Shown here: piece by piece, positions 1-11,725 of the stretch
How the letters are laid out: every line of letters starts with the position of its first letter
Position numbering within the stretch: position 1 is the stretch's first letter
Source: Lophium mytilinum
Taxonomy: Eukaryota > Ascomycota > Dothideomycetes > Mytilinidiales > Mytilinidiaceae
DNA length: 64,000 nucleotides
NCBI GenBank assembly: GCA_010093605.1
Contig: MU004192.1
Coordinates: forward strand, 385,774 to 449,773
Reading direction: 5' to 3'
Translations under genes and position numbers: made by a program
The notes under the pieces: generated by a model
The model's database searches: none
What the model was told of the DNA's origin: nothing
What the model saw: only the letters and a program-made list of their open reading frames with translations

Positions 1-3000
1 GGCTTCGGTATCCTCCCCGAACAGAGAGTCGTTGTAGGTTTCAAGGGCTTGATCATCCTTCTTGCCAAGCACAATGTTGAGCTTTTCCGAAACACCATGA
101 GCTTCGTGTGAGTTTTTGCCGTAGTGCTTGACTGTGGCCTCTTGGATGATTTGGTAAAGCTCTCTGGCACGCTCTTCCTCATGGATGTACATGTATAACT
201 CCGCCAACGTGGTCCGAGTTCGGATCAGAATTTCAGATGTCGAACCGAATTGTCGCTCGTATGCAGAGATGAGGATGATTAGTACTTGTTCTCGGTGGGT
301 CATGATCTCAGTGCGCGATGTGGAGGTTAAAGTCTCGGTGATAGAGAGGTATGTGTTCGCACACTCGGCAGTAAGAGGATGGAAGTCACTGAGGACAGTG
401 CGGCTGATCTTTGTGCAGAGGTAGTAATACCTTTCCGTCTCGGTGGTGTTCGAGAGCTGGTGGTAGTACGTGGCGCAAGACAAGTATGTTTGAAGTACCG
501 TTGGATGGTCTTCAGTGAACACCTTGGAGCGGATACGGCCAACTAGACTGTGCAGTTGTACTTCCTGTGCCCCTGGGAATTGAGCGTCCCAGCACAACTT
601 CTCAAGAATTGGTGCAGTGGTCGAGTCTGGAAGGTTCCTCTGGACATCAGGATTGACAGTAAAATCTCCGGTTGACTTCGGGGCTAGGCCAGCATGCTTG
701 AGATGAAGGACCCAGTATCTGATCGCATATTCGAGGAAGTGATGTTGATGGAAAAGCCGATCAGCTAGCGATTGATCAACAGGATCGAATATCGGCTCTC
801 TTTTCTCAACCAAGGTCGACTTTGTGTAAATCAGCGTCCTTAGGACCAGGTCGAGTTGCGAATCCTTGACGGGAGATGGGATTTTCCCTTGCTTAATGGC
901 ATTCTGTAAAGTATGTTGTATAATAGGATGCCGGAAACGAATAATATCATCGTGGATGGAAAGGATCGGCCTCAGCGAGTCTATGATGACGTGAATGTCA
1001 ACATGTTTGCGGGAAATTGTACCCTTCTTAGTGTCAATGGAGAAGAGAATATCAATTTCTTGCAGGGTAAATGGACGTTCGGCGGCAGCAATCCAAGATA
1101 GAATAGTTTTCGCATCGTCGGTGGGATCCAAGACGGCAATCACCTTCAGAGTGACGTCTTGGACTGAAGGGTGGGTCGTTTCCAGAGTTTCCCAAGTCTT
1201 ACTGAAGGACTCGGGCGACTTTTCTAGGTTGAGAAGCTGGCACACTAGGACTGTCCACAGGAACGAGCCGTTTGACTGCTGAATGACGCGATTGAGGAGC
1301 TCCTCTTGTTCGGGCCCAGACCTTTTATGGAAATGGTGGTTACGAATGAGAGCCTTGATGGCGACCGCATAGATGTCGTCATGAATATCATCGCGGCTAA
1401 TAGCATGCTCGATGCCTTTGTGGTTGGTCGGGGCCACAACCGACTTTGGCTGGGTGGAAGCAACCAGCTTCACGCGTTTGCCTTGCTCAGTGACAGTGAG
1501 CAATTTATCGAAAAGGGCCTGAGACGCTGTGTTGCCGCCGTCCACTTCATCTAAGCCGTCAACGATGATGATCAAGTCGTTCGCTTTGTCGAGGGGATTC
1601 TTCAATATGTCGGCGACGGCCTGCCATAGATGGTTCTCGTAGACCTCGTCATCGGCGGAGTTGTTACAAAGTTCATACGCATGAGCCAAAGCATAGTACA
1701 TAGCCATATTTCCGGTTCTCAAGCTGAGCAGCTGGATGAGGATAGACTTGACGACCGATATCGAATTGGCTTGAGTCGGAACGCTAGAGCCTGGTCGTTT
1801 GTCAGTAAAAGCTGCTGGTATCGAATGCGGCGAGATATCTTACTGATTGAGCAAAACAGAGAGGAAAAGGTCTTTTTGCCGAGAGGTCTTTGAAGCCTCT
1901 CGGCGATGGACGCTACGAGTGCAGTCTTACCAGACCCTGGTTGGCCGGTAAGAAGCAGGTAGTTGGTATTGCTTTGGAGAAACTTGGACAACGGTTTTTG
2001 AAACCAGAGACACGTGAGTTCCGCCTGGTGGTCGGCGAAAGTGGTGTGATCGCGACCCAGAGAGCTAAGCACACGATCTTCCGGTGACAACCATCTGCTG
2101 ATGATCTTGACGTCAAGCACTTTTGCTCAAGTTAGCGGTGCACATCGAGTTGAGAAGAATCCCTACCTTCACTTGGCTCAAGCCCTTCATTTTCGATTTG
2201 GTAACTCCAAATAGCCTCTGTCACCTTGGCCTGCCGAGATCGAAGAGATTCGATCGTGTCGCCAAAGACTTCGAACATGTCCAGACTAACCGAGGATGAA
2301 AGCATGCCTACTCATTGGTAAGCGAGAGTTATGCCCAAAGATTTGATTACTTACCATGAACTGCCTTGTAAAATCGAATAGCAACATCAACGACTAAGGA
2401 CAGAAGGTCGGTGTACATTTTGCAGAGCTCCTCTCGCGTCTCAGACGTTACCGAAAGGAGTTCCGTACGTTCCAAAAGCGCAGAAACAATCAGCGAGTTC
2501 TTGTAAAAGAAACTGAAAGCCTTGTCGAGGGCTTCTGAGTTGTCATGACCGAGCTTCGTGGATGTTAATTTTATGGAAGACAGAAGCAAGACTGCTGACT
2601 TACTTCAAGAAGAAGGCGGGCGTGGCCATAGCCCAGCTCTGCCGCAGCATGGCTGTCAAGGGCGAAGCTTTGAATAGCTACATCGAAGTGATGTAGCTTT
2701 TCGGCAAAGTATTGAGCTCTGATCAACACTTTGTCCCATCGACTGCCTTTATGAGGCAGAGTAGCAAGGCGCTCGTCTCTGATACTTTCAATGAGGTTGA
2801 TGAACGAGACGTTCGCAACACTTTGCGAAACGCCTACTCCGAGCTCCGACATTGACTTCTTCTTCAGTGAGACGGCTGACTCTTGCACGAATCCAAGCTT
2901 ATACCCATCGTTGGACTGCCCGCTTCGGGAAGTCCAGGCGAAAGATCTATTCATGGAGTTACCGTAATGGCCGCTAGGCGGTCTCGAATTACCGTAGGCA

Positions 3001-3482
3001 GTATCAAACTTGTTGTGGATGACAGAACCAGGAGAGGTGGGGGGGGTCGAGAAGCCGTTGGTGGCCTTCGTGGACGGCGTATGAGCAAGTCTGGTCGCTG
3101 ATGGGGCCATGGTGACAAGAGTGGATATCTTGGGCGTCCTGATAGTTACGGGATGTTCGATCTGTGAAACAGGAGGGTTGACCCGTGTAGGTGGAGACTT
3201 GATCTGTGATGGGGGAGGGTTGATCTGTGGTGGGGAAGGCTCAATTTGGACAGCAGGTATTTCAAACTGAACTGTCTGTCGTTCCGTAGGGGCAGCTGGT
3301 GTTTCTACCTGAGCTGTAGGAGGGGGAGACTGAGTCTTGCGTTTCGTGTTTTCTAAGCAGCTATTAACATGGCTTCTTGAATGATATGGCGGGAAGGACG
3401 AACTGAATGGATTGTATCGGAGTCCAAGCATGGAATGGAACCTAGGACAGCAGCAGCAATGTGAGCAGGAGTGCTCTTTCAT
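1..3482 (-). CDS. NLR-like STAND protein: DUF7708 + NACHT + TPR-like repeats (partial, 3' end outside window)
   Basis: Proposed exons on the minus strand: 3482-2604, 2553-2355, 2307-2167, 2119-1844, 1790-<1 (1,095 codons so far, open to the window edge). The N-terminal ~200 residues are Pro-rich and low complexity. Next comes a DUF7708-type N-terminal domain (GSRWDKVLIRAQYFAEKL, then DNSEALDKAF and LLSLVVDV across an intron). The NACHT ATPase follows, with Walker A GQPGSGKT (1946-1923) and Walker B LIIIVDGLDEV (1575-1543). The far C-terminal part (ELYQIIQEATVKHYG, near 160-120) reads like tetratricopeptide repeats. Known of the family: fungal STAND proteins of this design are candidate self/non-self or immune sensors that oligomerise on ligand binding, and DUF7708 sits where an effector or adaptor lies. 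The start is uncertain: the first ATG gives a Cys-rich leader (MKEHSCSHCCCC) and an in-frame ATG follows 16 codons later. Function here is inferred from architecture. Confidence 0.85.
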
Positions 3483-5990
3483 GGAGTCCTCGGGAGCTCA
3501 AGTAGAGCTGGGGAGATAACCCTATAACGGCCTAAACACTCTTTACGTCAGGCCCCCCTCGCTCCACGAACGGCAGCTCCGCTTCCCCATGCGCAATGAT
3601 GGATAGCTTTCAGCCAGCCACGCAAGCTAAAAGAGTGCGATTCAAATGAATATCGGACTACCATAGGCCATCGGCATCAGCACGATGGTGTGATGGCTCG
3701 GGATCAACGCTCGGGCAGCTTTAGGCGGAAAGCGCGTGCTCTCATCTCTGCAGATTTCGAAGAAGAAAGCCTAAAGTAGGAGATAGATCAGGCCCTGCAG
3801 CAACAGCTGCTGCAGAGCGAACTCCAGCACAGACTCTTTGCACCAATGGAATGGGCATATGGAGGGTCGTTGCTCTGAATGGGGCAGCACGAGATGTGAA
3901 AATGGTGGGTCCTGGGATGATTGGCAAGGGAGGCGTTCAACGCAAGCTGGGCTCAATAGTGAAGATGTTCGCACGCTTGTCCAATACTCGACAAGCATGA
4001 TGGCTTGGGAACCACAAATGGCAAGGACAGGCATGAACGAGCGCTTAATGGATCTGGCCAGAGAAAACAGCAGACGAGTATGGCTGAGACATGGGAACCG
4101 GAGCAGTGGCTAGCTGGAAAAGACGCATACGAGGTACGTCAGGGGTGGTTGGGAGCTGCAGGCAGGGGAGCTGCAGGCGAGGAGCTTTGGGCGATTATGC
4201 GGGTTTCTTGATCGGAATTGGAAGCGGGCGTGCCCATCTGGTAGCCAGGTGGAGCGTCGTAGGTAGTTACTGCACGGTAGTTGTGACGCATGCATGGTCA
4301 TGGCTACGAAGAGTGGAGTCGTGGTGTTGCAGTTCAAATCGAGGGTCCCCTGGGTCTGAGGAGCTTGCCGGGCACGCCGGGCGCTGGGCATCCGTAGTAA
4401 AGATTAACAGTAGGTACCGTAAGCCTGTACAGTCTCACCCCCTGTATGGACTGAACTCTACCGTGCGCAAAACAAGGGTTTCTGTGTGTACAGATCTGAG
4501 ATCTGAGGGTGGTCGTATCGCCCCGGGACTGAAGTGCGGTTCATCCCGCGCCCGCGCATACGTGATCGTCTAGACTTCCCACGCATAACCCTCAGAAACA
4601 CACTTGCCACCGCTCAAGATCCCGCAATTTGGTGTCAAAAGTTGGAATACGACAGCTTGACAAGCCCCATAGCATTCTTGGACAGCTCAAACAACACAGT
4701 CTGCTTCTGCCACTGCATGTTCAACGAGTCTGCTTGCCGATCTCTTCCGGGAACGCTATAGCTGCTCGCTATAGTGCGTCGTTGGCGTCCAATCAGCCTC
4801 CCATGCCGCTGGAGACTTCATCGCTGCTGCATCTCAGCTGCATCTCCACTGCAAGCCTTTCCCCTGCCACTCCGCACACTCTGGTTGGAGTTAACCCCGC
4901 TGTGCATCTCCACAGCACCCTGCAGTCCATCGCAACATCGAGCTTTACTCCGGCATCTCCATCCAAATTGGGCCGCCAGTTACCGGATGCAGCGGATTGA
5001 TCGGCCACAGTCCAGGATGTTGCTAAACGACCAGCCAAGTGGCGAGCTGAGGCTGTCTACCCGACTTCTTCATCAGTCGTGCTGGTCCGTCTCGATCCGC
5101 CTATATGGGATGCATGCCCAAGCAGCATTATTGGCCTACACACCAAGATTTGGTCTAGCGCTGAGCCCAATAAACGCGATCGGAGGAATCCGAGGCAGTG
5201 TGCCCGCGCGGTCTGTCAACCTGCGGGATCAAAACAAGCGGACACAGTAGCTACAAAGCTACATCGTAGCTACAGTATGTAGGAGAATTTGCGGCTTGCA
5301 TCATGCGGCATCATGATAGCTCCAACAACAATTGCTGATCTTCGCGGCAGTTGATCTGGCCGCGATCAAGGCCCTGGCGCGAATCTAGCAGACCCAGGAT
5401 TGGTCCCGGTATGTCATGCCGCTAGAACATCCACAGATCTTCAGATGCCTATCTGGAGACGCGTGGAGATTCGTGGACCAGTTAGTTCCTTTTTCCAAGT
5501 CGAGGCGGAAGATCTTCCAGCCTAACGTTTTGGTCGGTATCCGGATCTCTCACCGCTGTTGAAGCCAATTGACGTCTTGGACAAACGAACTTGGTTTTGT
5601 CTTTACTTGTTTGCTACGGATTGGAGCCCGTCAATACAAAGGGTGCGGCGCGGAGCACAATCCGATCTCCACCAGCTACGCGAGGCGAGGAACATCAAAA
5701 CCACCAGTTTTCGGTATCTCAGAAGAGCTACACCACGACGATTACCGCGACCAGATACAATCTAGATTTCTAGAAGTATCTTTTGGTGCTTCTTGATGAT
5801 ATTGCTCGAAGAAAGTAAAATTATTGACCGATGGTGGGTGGTGCAAAGCAAATTTTGAGATTTGGGTGAGATGCTTACGTAACCGGATTATGCTCTGGGC
5901 CGCACCCTTTGTATTCGTTCAAAGGCCGAAACATGGCGCATTTGTCTTAGCCACTCATCTCGGACGGCAAGCCGCAGCTAAGAAAGCCAA
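3483..5990. other. Gene-free stretch with short repeats
   Basis: No convincing coding region on either strand. It holds a short direct repeat (5561-5583, again at 5982-6004), a 32-bp inverted pair (5633-5664 and 5884-5915) and a cluster of AGCTAC/GTAGCT palindromes around 5247-5280. Long frames on the plus strand near 3.8-5.2 kb have no recognisable domain. Confidence 0.5.
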
Positions 5991-6004
5991 TTGACGTCTC
6001 GGAT
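5561..6004. repeat. Local direct and inverted repeat cluster
   Basis: A ~23-bp direct repeat (core AGCCAATTGACGTCT) occurs at 5561-5583 and 5982-6004. Between the copies lies a 32-bp inverted pair at 5633-5664 and 5884-5915 with 4 mismatches; each arm contains AATACAAAGGGTGCGGC or its complement. The arrangement directly precedes the HET fragment. It could be the remains of a local duplication or inversion. No transposase is visible. Confidence 0.5.
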
Positions 6005-6092
6005 AGGCGAAGTCGGACTGTATACGCGTGGGTTCCACGGCTTTGAGCCCTTCCGGAGATATCCAGAAACCGGAATCTCTCTTTTGGTGCCG

Positions 6093-6278
6093 AGGGCCTT
6101 CTTTTGGACTAAAAGCGGCTACATTGGCATAGCTCCTCCACTGACGCAGCTAGATAATAAATTGTGCATCTTCTTTGGGTCCAACGTATCGACAATTCTC
6201 CGCAAGACTAATGCTTCTTGCTACCTTCACGTGAGTCCTTGTCTAGTACTGCGTTTCATGGATGGCGAAGTAGTTGAG
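6093..6278 (+). pseudogene. Decayed C-terminal fragment of a HET (heterokaryon incompatibility) protein
   Basis: About 60 residues match the conserved region found after the HET domain in fungal incompatibility proteins. The order is a basic/aromatic RAFFWTKSGYIGIAPP (family form: RRFF.T..GY.GL.P), then CIFFGS....ILR, a SPCLVL stretch where the family has GECYVHG, and FMDGEVVE. The surrounding frame carries no N-terminal HET domain and the flanks are not coding, so this is a relic and not a gene. HET proteins trigger cell death when unlike strains fuse. Family assignment rests on motif order only. Confidence 0.55.
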
Positions 6279-7966
6279 AGAATCCACGCAAAGAAAATGC
6301 TCCTTCAGATGTTCAAAGCCGACGACTTTCCTACACCAGCATTGAGACTCATAGGATAGCACTCTTAGCGGTGACGCCGTTCGAAACCGCGCAGTAATGT
6401 ACCACAATGATTTTGTTGGCAACTTTAGCATCCGAGGTACCTAGGTGTGTACCTTGATGCTTCGGTATAGTTCTAGCCCCGGATCGTCAGTAAAGTCAAA
6501 CCCAAATCAGGCTACACAAGCTCGTTCGACAAGACTAGCTCCATACGCAAACCGTCATGTCTTTAGTCTAGAGCCGATGCAACATGACGCACACAGTTGC
6601 TTCCAATTCCTCCGAGTTGGGGCCTAGTGATGTGTTCATATGTAGATTGGTGCCCCACCGCTAGGGTTCTAGATAGTGCATGTAGTGCGGAAACATCCGT
6701 TGGGTAGCTATGATAATGATTCGCACAGAGTTTACATCAAACCAAAAGCGAGCGTTTCATGAGACTCTCGTCCTTTCCGGTGTTAATCGTTTAATCGCAG
6801 ACACTGCCGGAAGATTCAAGATCCGGTTCCTTGCGATCGGCTGGGTATCGTCCGAAAATTCGACGTCGTGGCTGGGTGCATCGAACAGAGCACTACGTGT
6901 AGAAAACTGCTGCATCGCATCGACTTCCCAGGAATACTTAGGTCTGAATTCCACATTGGCAAGTCCAGTAAGCAGGTTGCACTTCAGATCTCGAATTCAT
7001 CAGAGCAGAACCCAATATCTGTGGGCCAAGACCAATCATTTTGATCTCATAATAGATGACTTTGAATACTTTCTTACGATACGGCTTGATTGGAAGATGA
7101 GAGATTGCAAGCAGGCCTCAGAGCCTATCCTTCGGATCGGTAGAGAACATATCTCTCGAATATATCTCTTCGGACTATCCCCACTAACCAGCATCGTTTT
7201 CAGACTGACAGCGCTGTTCTTGGTTCCCTGGTGATTCAAGAATAAAGCCAGGACTTCACCGTCAACTGATTTGACCGCCCATTGACGGTGAGTATCACAA
7301 TTGTGAGGTTCGAGAGTAAGATCCCAGATTTCTTAATAGGACGGCTTCACCCGTTCGTAGAGAGGGTTGTCCGGGAGAAAAGGCTTCATTTTGTCTGTCT
7401 CAGTTCTCTGCGCGACGAAAACGGTCAATGAAAAAGACAACAATGCATAGTAAGAATTCCATTTAAACTTCTGAAGATGATGCCGGCTGTGGTGCCACAG
7501 TGAACTTGTGGACCGTTGAATGTCATATGCGATGGCCAAGATTGATCAAAGCACTTCGGACAGTGGTAGACTAGCATAAACGTCCTTTCGTGTTAAAACG
7601 ATGAGATAACTTGAGCAGTCTTAGATAGGGGATTTAAGGGATGCAAGTGGAGATGGAAAGGCGTAAGAGAAACGCCTCGTAGATAACGGTGATTCAGAAT
7701 AGCAGTAGAAATAAGAATACGGCCACAGCATACAGGATGATGGCTTCTAGATTTGGAATAATAGCATGATAGCACCGGTTTTGAAACTATAATCTATGTT
7801 TGCTTAAAAGCGAAAGTGAGGTTGAGCGATGGAGTTGGCGATGGCGCCCACATTGAATCGAAGCAGTGCCAAGACCGACCCGGCCGCTAAAACCACCTAC
7901 TCAGATCCATACCAAAAAGCTCTCCTCAAACCTCACATCTCCATCCCATCACGAGGACCACCCACC
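6279..7966. other. Gene-free stretch upstream of mL58
   Basis: Nothing recognisable. The longest frames (for example plus strand 6710-7234) show no domain, no biased codon use and no plausible exon partners. The last ~150 bases before 7967 are pyrimidine-rich on the plus strand, as expected for a fungal promoter and leader. Confidence 0.4.
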
Positions 7967-8686
7967 ATGTCCGCCCTTCCTCTCACACGGCCAATGCGGC
8001 CACTATCCACAAAATCCGCCCCCCTCTTCCTCCCACACCTCACAACGCGCCACGCCTCCTCCACCCGACGGCACAAAAAACTCAACATCATCTCCCCAGC
8101 GCCCTCCTACAACCTCTCCGCCGCCCCAAACAGCACCACCCACAGCCGGAGCGCGAAACCGTCCCCTCGCGCGCCCTCCGCTACCCACATAATCTTCAAC
8201 CCGCCCTCCGCCGCCCCCTCGCCGACAATCACGCCGCCCAAATTCCTCCCAGCGTCTGACCCCCGCCGCGCGCTCTACTCCTCCTTTACCGCCGCGTCAA
8301 CGAGGTCGGCACTCCAATCGCGGACGCCCCTCATCGCGGCTACTGGGACAAGTTTGTCGAGTCCGAGTCTGCTGCCAGCACGACCGAGTGCGAATTTACC
8401 TCCCCCAGTCCGCGGGAGTGGGACGTATGAGAAAAAGTATCATCTCACCGATGCCGATATTGCGGAGATCAGGAAGTTAAGGACGGAGGACCCGTATACG
8501 TGGACGAGATGGCGGTTGGCGGAGAAGTTTGGGTGCTCGCAGTTTTTTGTGTCGTTGGTTGTGAAGGCGCCGGAGAAGGCGGCGGAGGTGGAGGCGAGCC
8601 ATCAGGCGGCGAGGGATAGGTGGGGGAATCGGAAGAGGATGGCGGATGAGGATCGGAAGAGGAGGGTGGCGAGTTGGGGGAGATGA
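7967..8686 (+). CDS. Mitochondrial large ribosomal subunit protein mL58 (MRPL20 family)
   Basis: Single-exon, 239 codons. The N-terminus is Ser/Thr/Arg-rich and free of acid residues, as for a matrix-targeting sequence. Family signatures follow in order: RRHKKLNIISPAPSY, IIFNPPSAAPS, PPKFLPASDPRR, and the strongly conserved C-terminal block EKKYHLTDADIAEIRKLR with LAEKFGCSQFFVSLV, ending in a basic tail (WGNRKRMADEDRKRR). The protein belongs to the fungal mitoribosome and so supports translation of mtDNA-encoded respiratory subunits. I chose the ATG at 7967 (context CCACCATGT) over an in-frame ATG at 7829 because the presequence starts there; the longer form would add 46 residues. The middle (~residues 100-150) is low complexity and variable. 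Confidence 0.85.
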   Translation: MSALPLTRPMRPLSTKSAPLFLPHLTTRHASSTRRHKKLNIISPAPSYNLSAAPNSTTHSRSAKPSPRAPSATHIIFNPPSAAPSPTITPPKFLPASDPRRALYSSFTAASTRSALQSRTPLIAATGTSLSSPSLLPARPSANLPPPVRGSGTYEKKYHLTDADIAEIRKLRTEDPYTWTRWRLAEKFGCSQFFVSLVVKAPEKAAEVEASHQAARDRWGNRKRMADEDRKRRVASWGR

Positions 8687-9920
8687 TTGGGTAGAGGCTT
8701 GGTGGTGGTATATTGGACTTTGTGCATAGAGGCGTGTGTCGATGAGGTGGGAGGCATGCTGCGACGAGTCAAGACTTAGATGTGGAAGATGAGTTGCATT
8801 GTATATCATTTGTGGAAGGGGTGGTCATGGTACAGTACGTGTATGATACGTGGGTGGATACCCACAATGAGTGGCATGGCGGGAGCATCAGAAGCGTTTG
8901 CTGTAAAAATCTATCACATCACACAAACACGCTTTTTTCACATCATATCAGATATAGGAACGCATTGGATCGGCTGTTGTCTATTCAAAGTAACCACAAA
9001 TCGTCCCTTTCGCGCACTCTCCGCACCTATCAAATCAACTCGTACGCGGTCGGATCGGTGAATACTTCGAACAAAACCAACTAGCTGTCTCTCTGAAGCT
9101 TCCCCCAATACATACTCCTTCCATCAACCTGATTTCAAGCCCCGCGAAATTGTGAATAGACATAACCACGCCGCGCCCACATGGCGTGCTCTCAGCGTCA
9201 TATATGAAATCTCAAGCGGTTAGATCCGTGAATATTTGTAATCAAATGAGCCAGTCTTCTAGGCGGAGGGTCTTAATGCTTGAATTGCATGCTGATTCTA
9301 TTAGCCTAAAATGTGGCCCTTGCTTAAGGGACGAAAAGGAACAACGTGTGGGGTACGCAGCGAGGACGTTGCGTCTGCTGAAATAATCTTGTGTGGTTCG
9401 TTTGGGAATATCTTTTAGTAAAAGGCTACGAGGTACAGCGGAGCATGTCAGTGGTTTGAGATTCGGGGTTTGATGAAGACCAGATTTAGGAGCTGCAGTA
9501 ATGCGGGTTTTGTAGGAGGCTTCGGATTGTGGTTTGGAGTTTGGGGTAGGAGAGGTATAGTAACGGGGGTATGTCAGGTGATAGCTTGGCTGTGCAGATG
9601 TTCCGTTCGGAAATGTCTCGTGAGACTGTGACCTACCATGGATCATGTTTAGGGTATATATCCTGCGTCTTTGAACCGAGGTGCCAGAGAACCCCTAAAG
9701 TAGTACGACGCATTCCAATGGGCGACACCCAAAGAATCTAGTATCACTCCAGGATGGCACGAAAGATTGGCAGGAGTCCTCTGGATTTCGACCAAGCATT
9801 GTCTATTCCTCGAGGCATATAGTACAACCCCACCACCTCATTCCACTCCCAGTCATCCCTCCATCTTCCTGCGATGATGCTGTACAGAGACCGCCACCTA
9901 GGCTTCAACCGAGGAATGCC
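8687..9920. other. Intergenic region with one diverged copy of the dispersed repeat
   Basis: 3' flank of mL58 and of the convergent COX9 gene. No coding region is supported. A short stretch at about 9204-9240 carries the AAGCGGTTAGATCCGTGAA core of the repeat family described at 17 kb and 61 kb. Confidence 0.4.
9204..9240 (+). repeat. Single diverged copy of the CGGTTAGATC repeat family
   Basis: The stretch AAATCTCAAGCGGTTAGATC and the following CGTGAATATTTGTAA resemble the core of the tandem units at 61.5-62.0 kb (same orientation) and 16.8-17.2 kb (opposite orientation). Only the ~35 bp core is recognisable. Confidence 0.4.
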
Positions 9921-10357
9921 TTATTTCTGGCCGAGCGCGGCAGCCCGCTCATCCTCGATCTTCTGGTAGAAAGCGTCTCGGTGACGAACGGCCGGAACGT
10001 GGTAGCCTTAAAGAAGTGAGTTACGTGTTCGGGAGATCGTGTGGAGAGGATATCTAGGCTCTCTTAAGCCTGTCGAGTACGTACCGTACCACCAGAAAGA
10101 GCCCGCAGTCAATCCGATACCTGGTGAGGGGTTAGCAAGCACGCTTACGACTTGACCGCACATAATGAGGGCGCAAACAAGGGAACCATATTGCTTAGAG
10201 TTGAGTTGAAAGAGTACTGACCAGTCGCAACAGAGAGGTCGAGCACAACGCCCCGACGGAGCATCTGTGAAAGGACTCAGATTAGCTTCCCGAGCTCCCC
10301 GCTGCGGTCGCGCAGCCCAATTGGAATACATACTCCGGTGATTGGCTTAATGGCCAT
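9921..10357 (-). CDS. COX9: Cytochrome c oxidase subunit VIIa (COX9-type)
   Basis: Exons on the minus strand: 10357-10334, 10264-10222, 10120-10085, 10006-9921, giving 62 residues. The start MAIKPITG and MLRRGVVLDLS match the fungal COX9/VIIa N-terminus. A single membrane segment follows (GIGLTAGSFWWYG), then the conserved YHVPAVRHRDAFYQK and a charged tail. The protein is a small nuclear-encoded subunit of respiratory complex IV in the inner mitochondrial membrane. Three introns in a 189-nt coding sequence are dense but have normal splice signals (GTATGT, GTCAGT, GTACGT donors). The first exon codes for only 8 residues, so simple ORF callers miss this gene. It is divergent from TAF8, with 315 bp between the start codons. 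Confidence 0.9.
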
Positions 10358-10672
10358 TGTGAGTGTTTGCGTGAGTGAGAGAAGGCGGCGTGGGTGGTGG
10401 TTTGGGGTGTCGAGGTGAAGTTGAAGCTGTAGAGGAGAGAGCCCTGAAGTGGTGTGAGGGATCCGGCAAATTCCGAGGCAGCCTCGCCAAGACCGCCCGA
10501 GCTGCCGGCTCATTCATCGCCCCAGCTCCATAGACCTCCACCAGACCTTCGTTCCTCTTCACGTCACGGCGATTGCGACCACCTGCTCCATTCTCTCGCC
10601 GAATCTGTCGCGCAGATCGAGTCGCGAACTTACTTACAACGAAGACATCGTCGACGGCCTTTCACTAAGCAA

Positions 10673-11725
10673 ATGGCTGGAATCAGAACCCAGGCCGCAG
10701 ACCAACACCACGCGCATCCCGCCATGAACTCGAAACGACCTCGACCCGCCGACGATGCGGACGACAATGTCCTGCCAGCAGGGAAGAGGACCAAGATCAT
10801 CCATCACAAGCTCAGGCATACCCAGCCCTCCCATGTCGATCCCATGCTCGCGATTCAGGATGAGGTCTTCTTTCAGAGCCAGCTGCTGCGCGCAATCGCG
10901 ATCCAACTCGGTGCGGCAGGATTTGACAGCGCAACCCCGTCAGCGATGGAAGGTCTTCGGGCCCAAACTGAAGAATGTGCGTAGCTGGGTCTTCCATTCG
11001 TTTCATCATCCGGTTCGCATGTTCTAACTTTTGCAGTTATACGCCAATTCCTGAGGAGCGTGAAACAATCAATGGAGTCATGCCGCCGAAGCGATGCGAT
11101 TCCCCAAGATTTCATCCACGCACTCACACACGCCGGCATCACGCCTGCCGACCTCATCGCCCACCTTGACCAGCCCTTCCCAGCGGCCGTGGTGCAACCA
11201 CCCATACCCGCGCCCGAGCCGCAGGAGCCAGCACCACCAGATCTTGAGGGCATGCTGGGCCCTGAACTATCTGGCGCAAAAGAAAAACAGGCACGGAAGT
11301 GGATCCCGAAACACTTCCCTAACTTTCCCAGCAAACACACGTACACATCCACACCCGTATTCAGCGAGCGCATAAAGGATCCAGGCAAGATTCGAGAACA
11401 TTCAATACAGGAGGGCATATTAGCAGAGAAAGCACTACGCAAGCTCATGGCGGCAGAAAAGATGGGCGCGCAGAAGAAAGGAGCGAAACAGAGACAGGGT
11501 ACACAGCGGCAGCGGAGCGACGAGATGTGGCTTGAGGCAATGAAAGTGTTGCAAGAAGATGAGGATAATGCGGCGAGGAACACGCGGAATGAAGAGTTTG
11601 ACGATTTCAGTGGGGTAAGAGAGACTCAGTTCGAGTCGCAGAAGTCTACCCGGAAGGAGATCTTTGAGGGGATGCAGGTCAATTACGATAAAAAGTTTTG
11701 GAGGAAAGCCGCAGCGAAAACTTGA
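10673..11725 (+). CDS. TAF8: Transcription initiation factor TFIID subunit 8 (TAF8)
   Basis: Two exons, 10673-10976 and 11037-11725, 330 residues. A basic leader (KRPRPADD...GKRTK) is followed by a bromodomain-associated histone fold (VFFQSQLLRAIAIQLGAAGF, continuing across the intron as FIRQFLRSVKQSMESCRR, then IPQDFIHAL), Pro-rich linker, and the diagnostic TAF8 C-terminal motif WIPKHFPNFPSKHTYT with TPVFSERIKDPGKIRE. The last third is charged and helical. In TFIID, TAF8 pairs with TAF10 through its histone fold and recruits TAF2. The start could also be the next ATG at 10724 (MNSKRPRP). The intron acceptor TTTTGCAG and the phase-1 junction restore the family sequence exactly. Confidence 0.9.

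Noticed and set aside
6710-7234. 174-codon plus-strand frame
   Set aside because: No domain, no splice partners, ordinary length for chance in this composition; sits in a gene-free region.
9242-9646. 134-codon minus-strand frame
   Set aside because: Low-information sequence overlapping a repeat copy; no family resemblance.
10873-11583. 236-codon minus-strand frame
   Set aside because: Antisense shadow of the TAF8 coding region.
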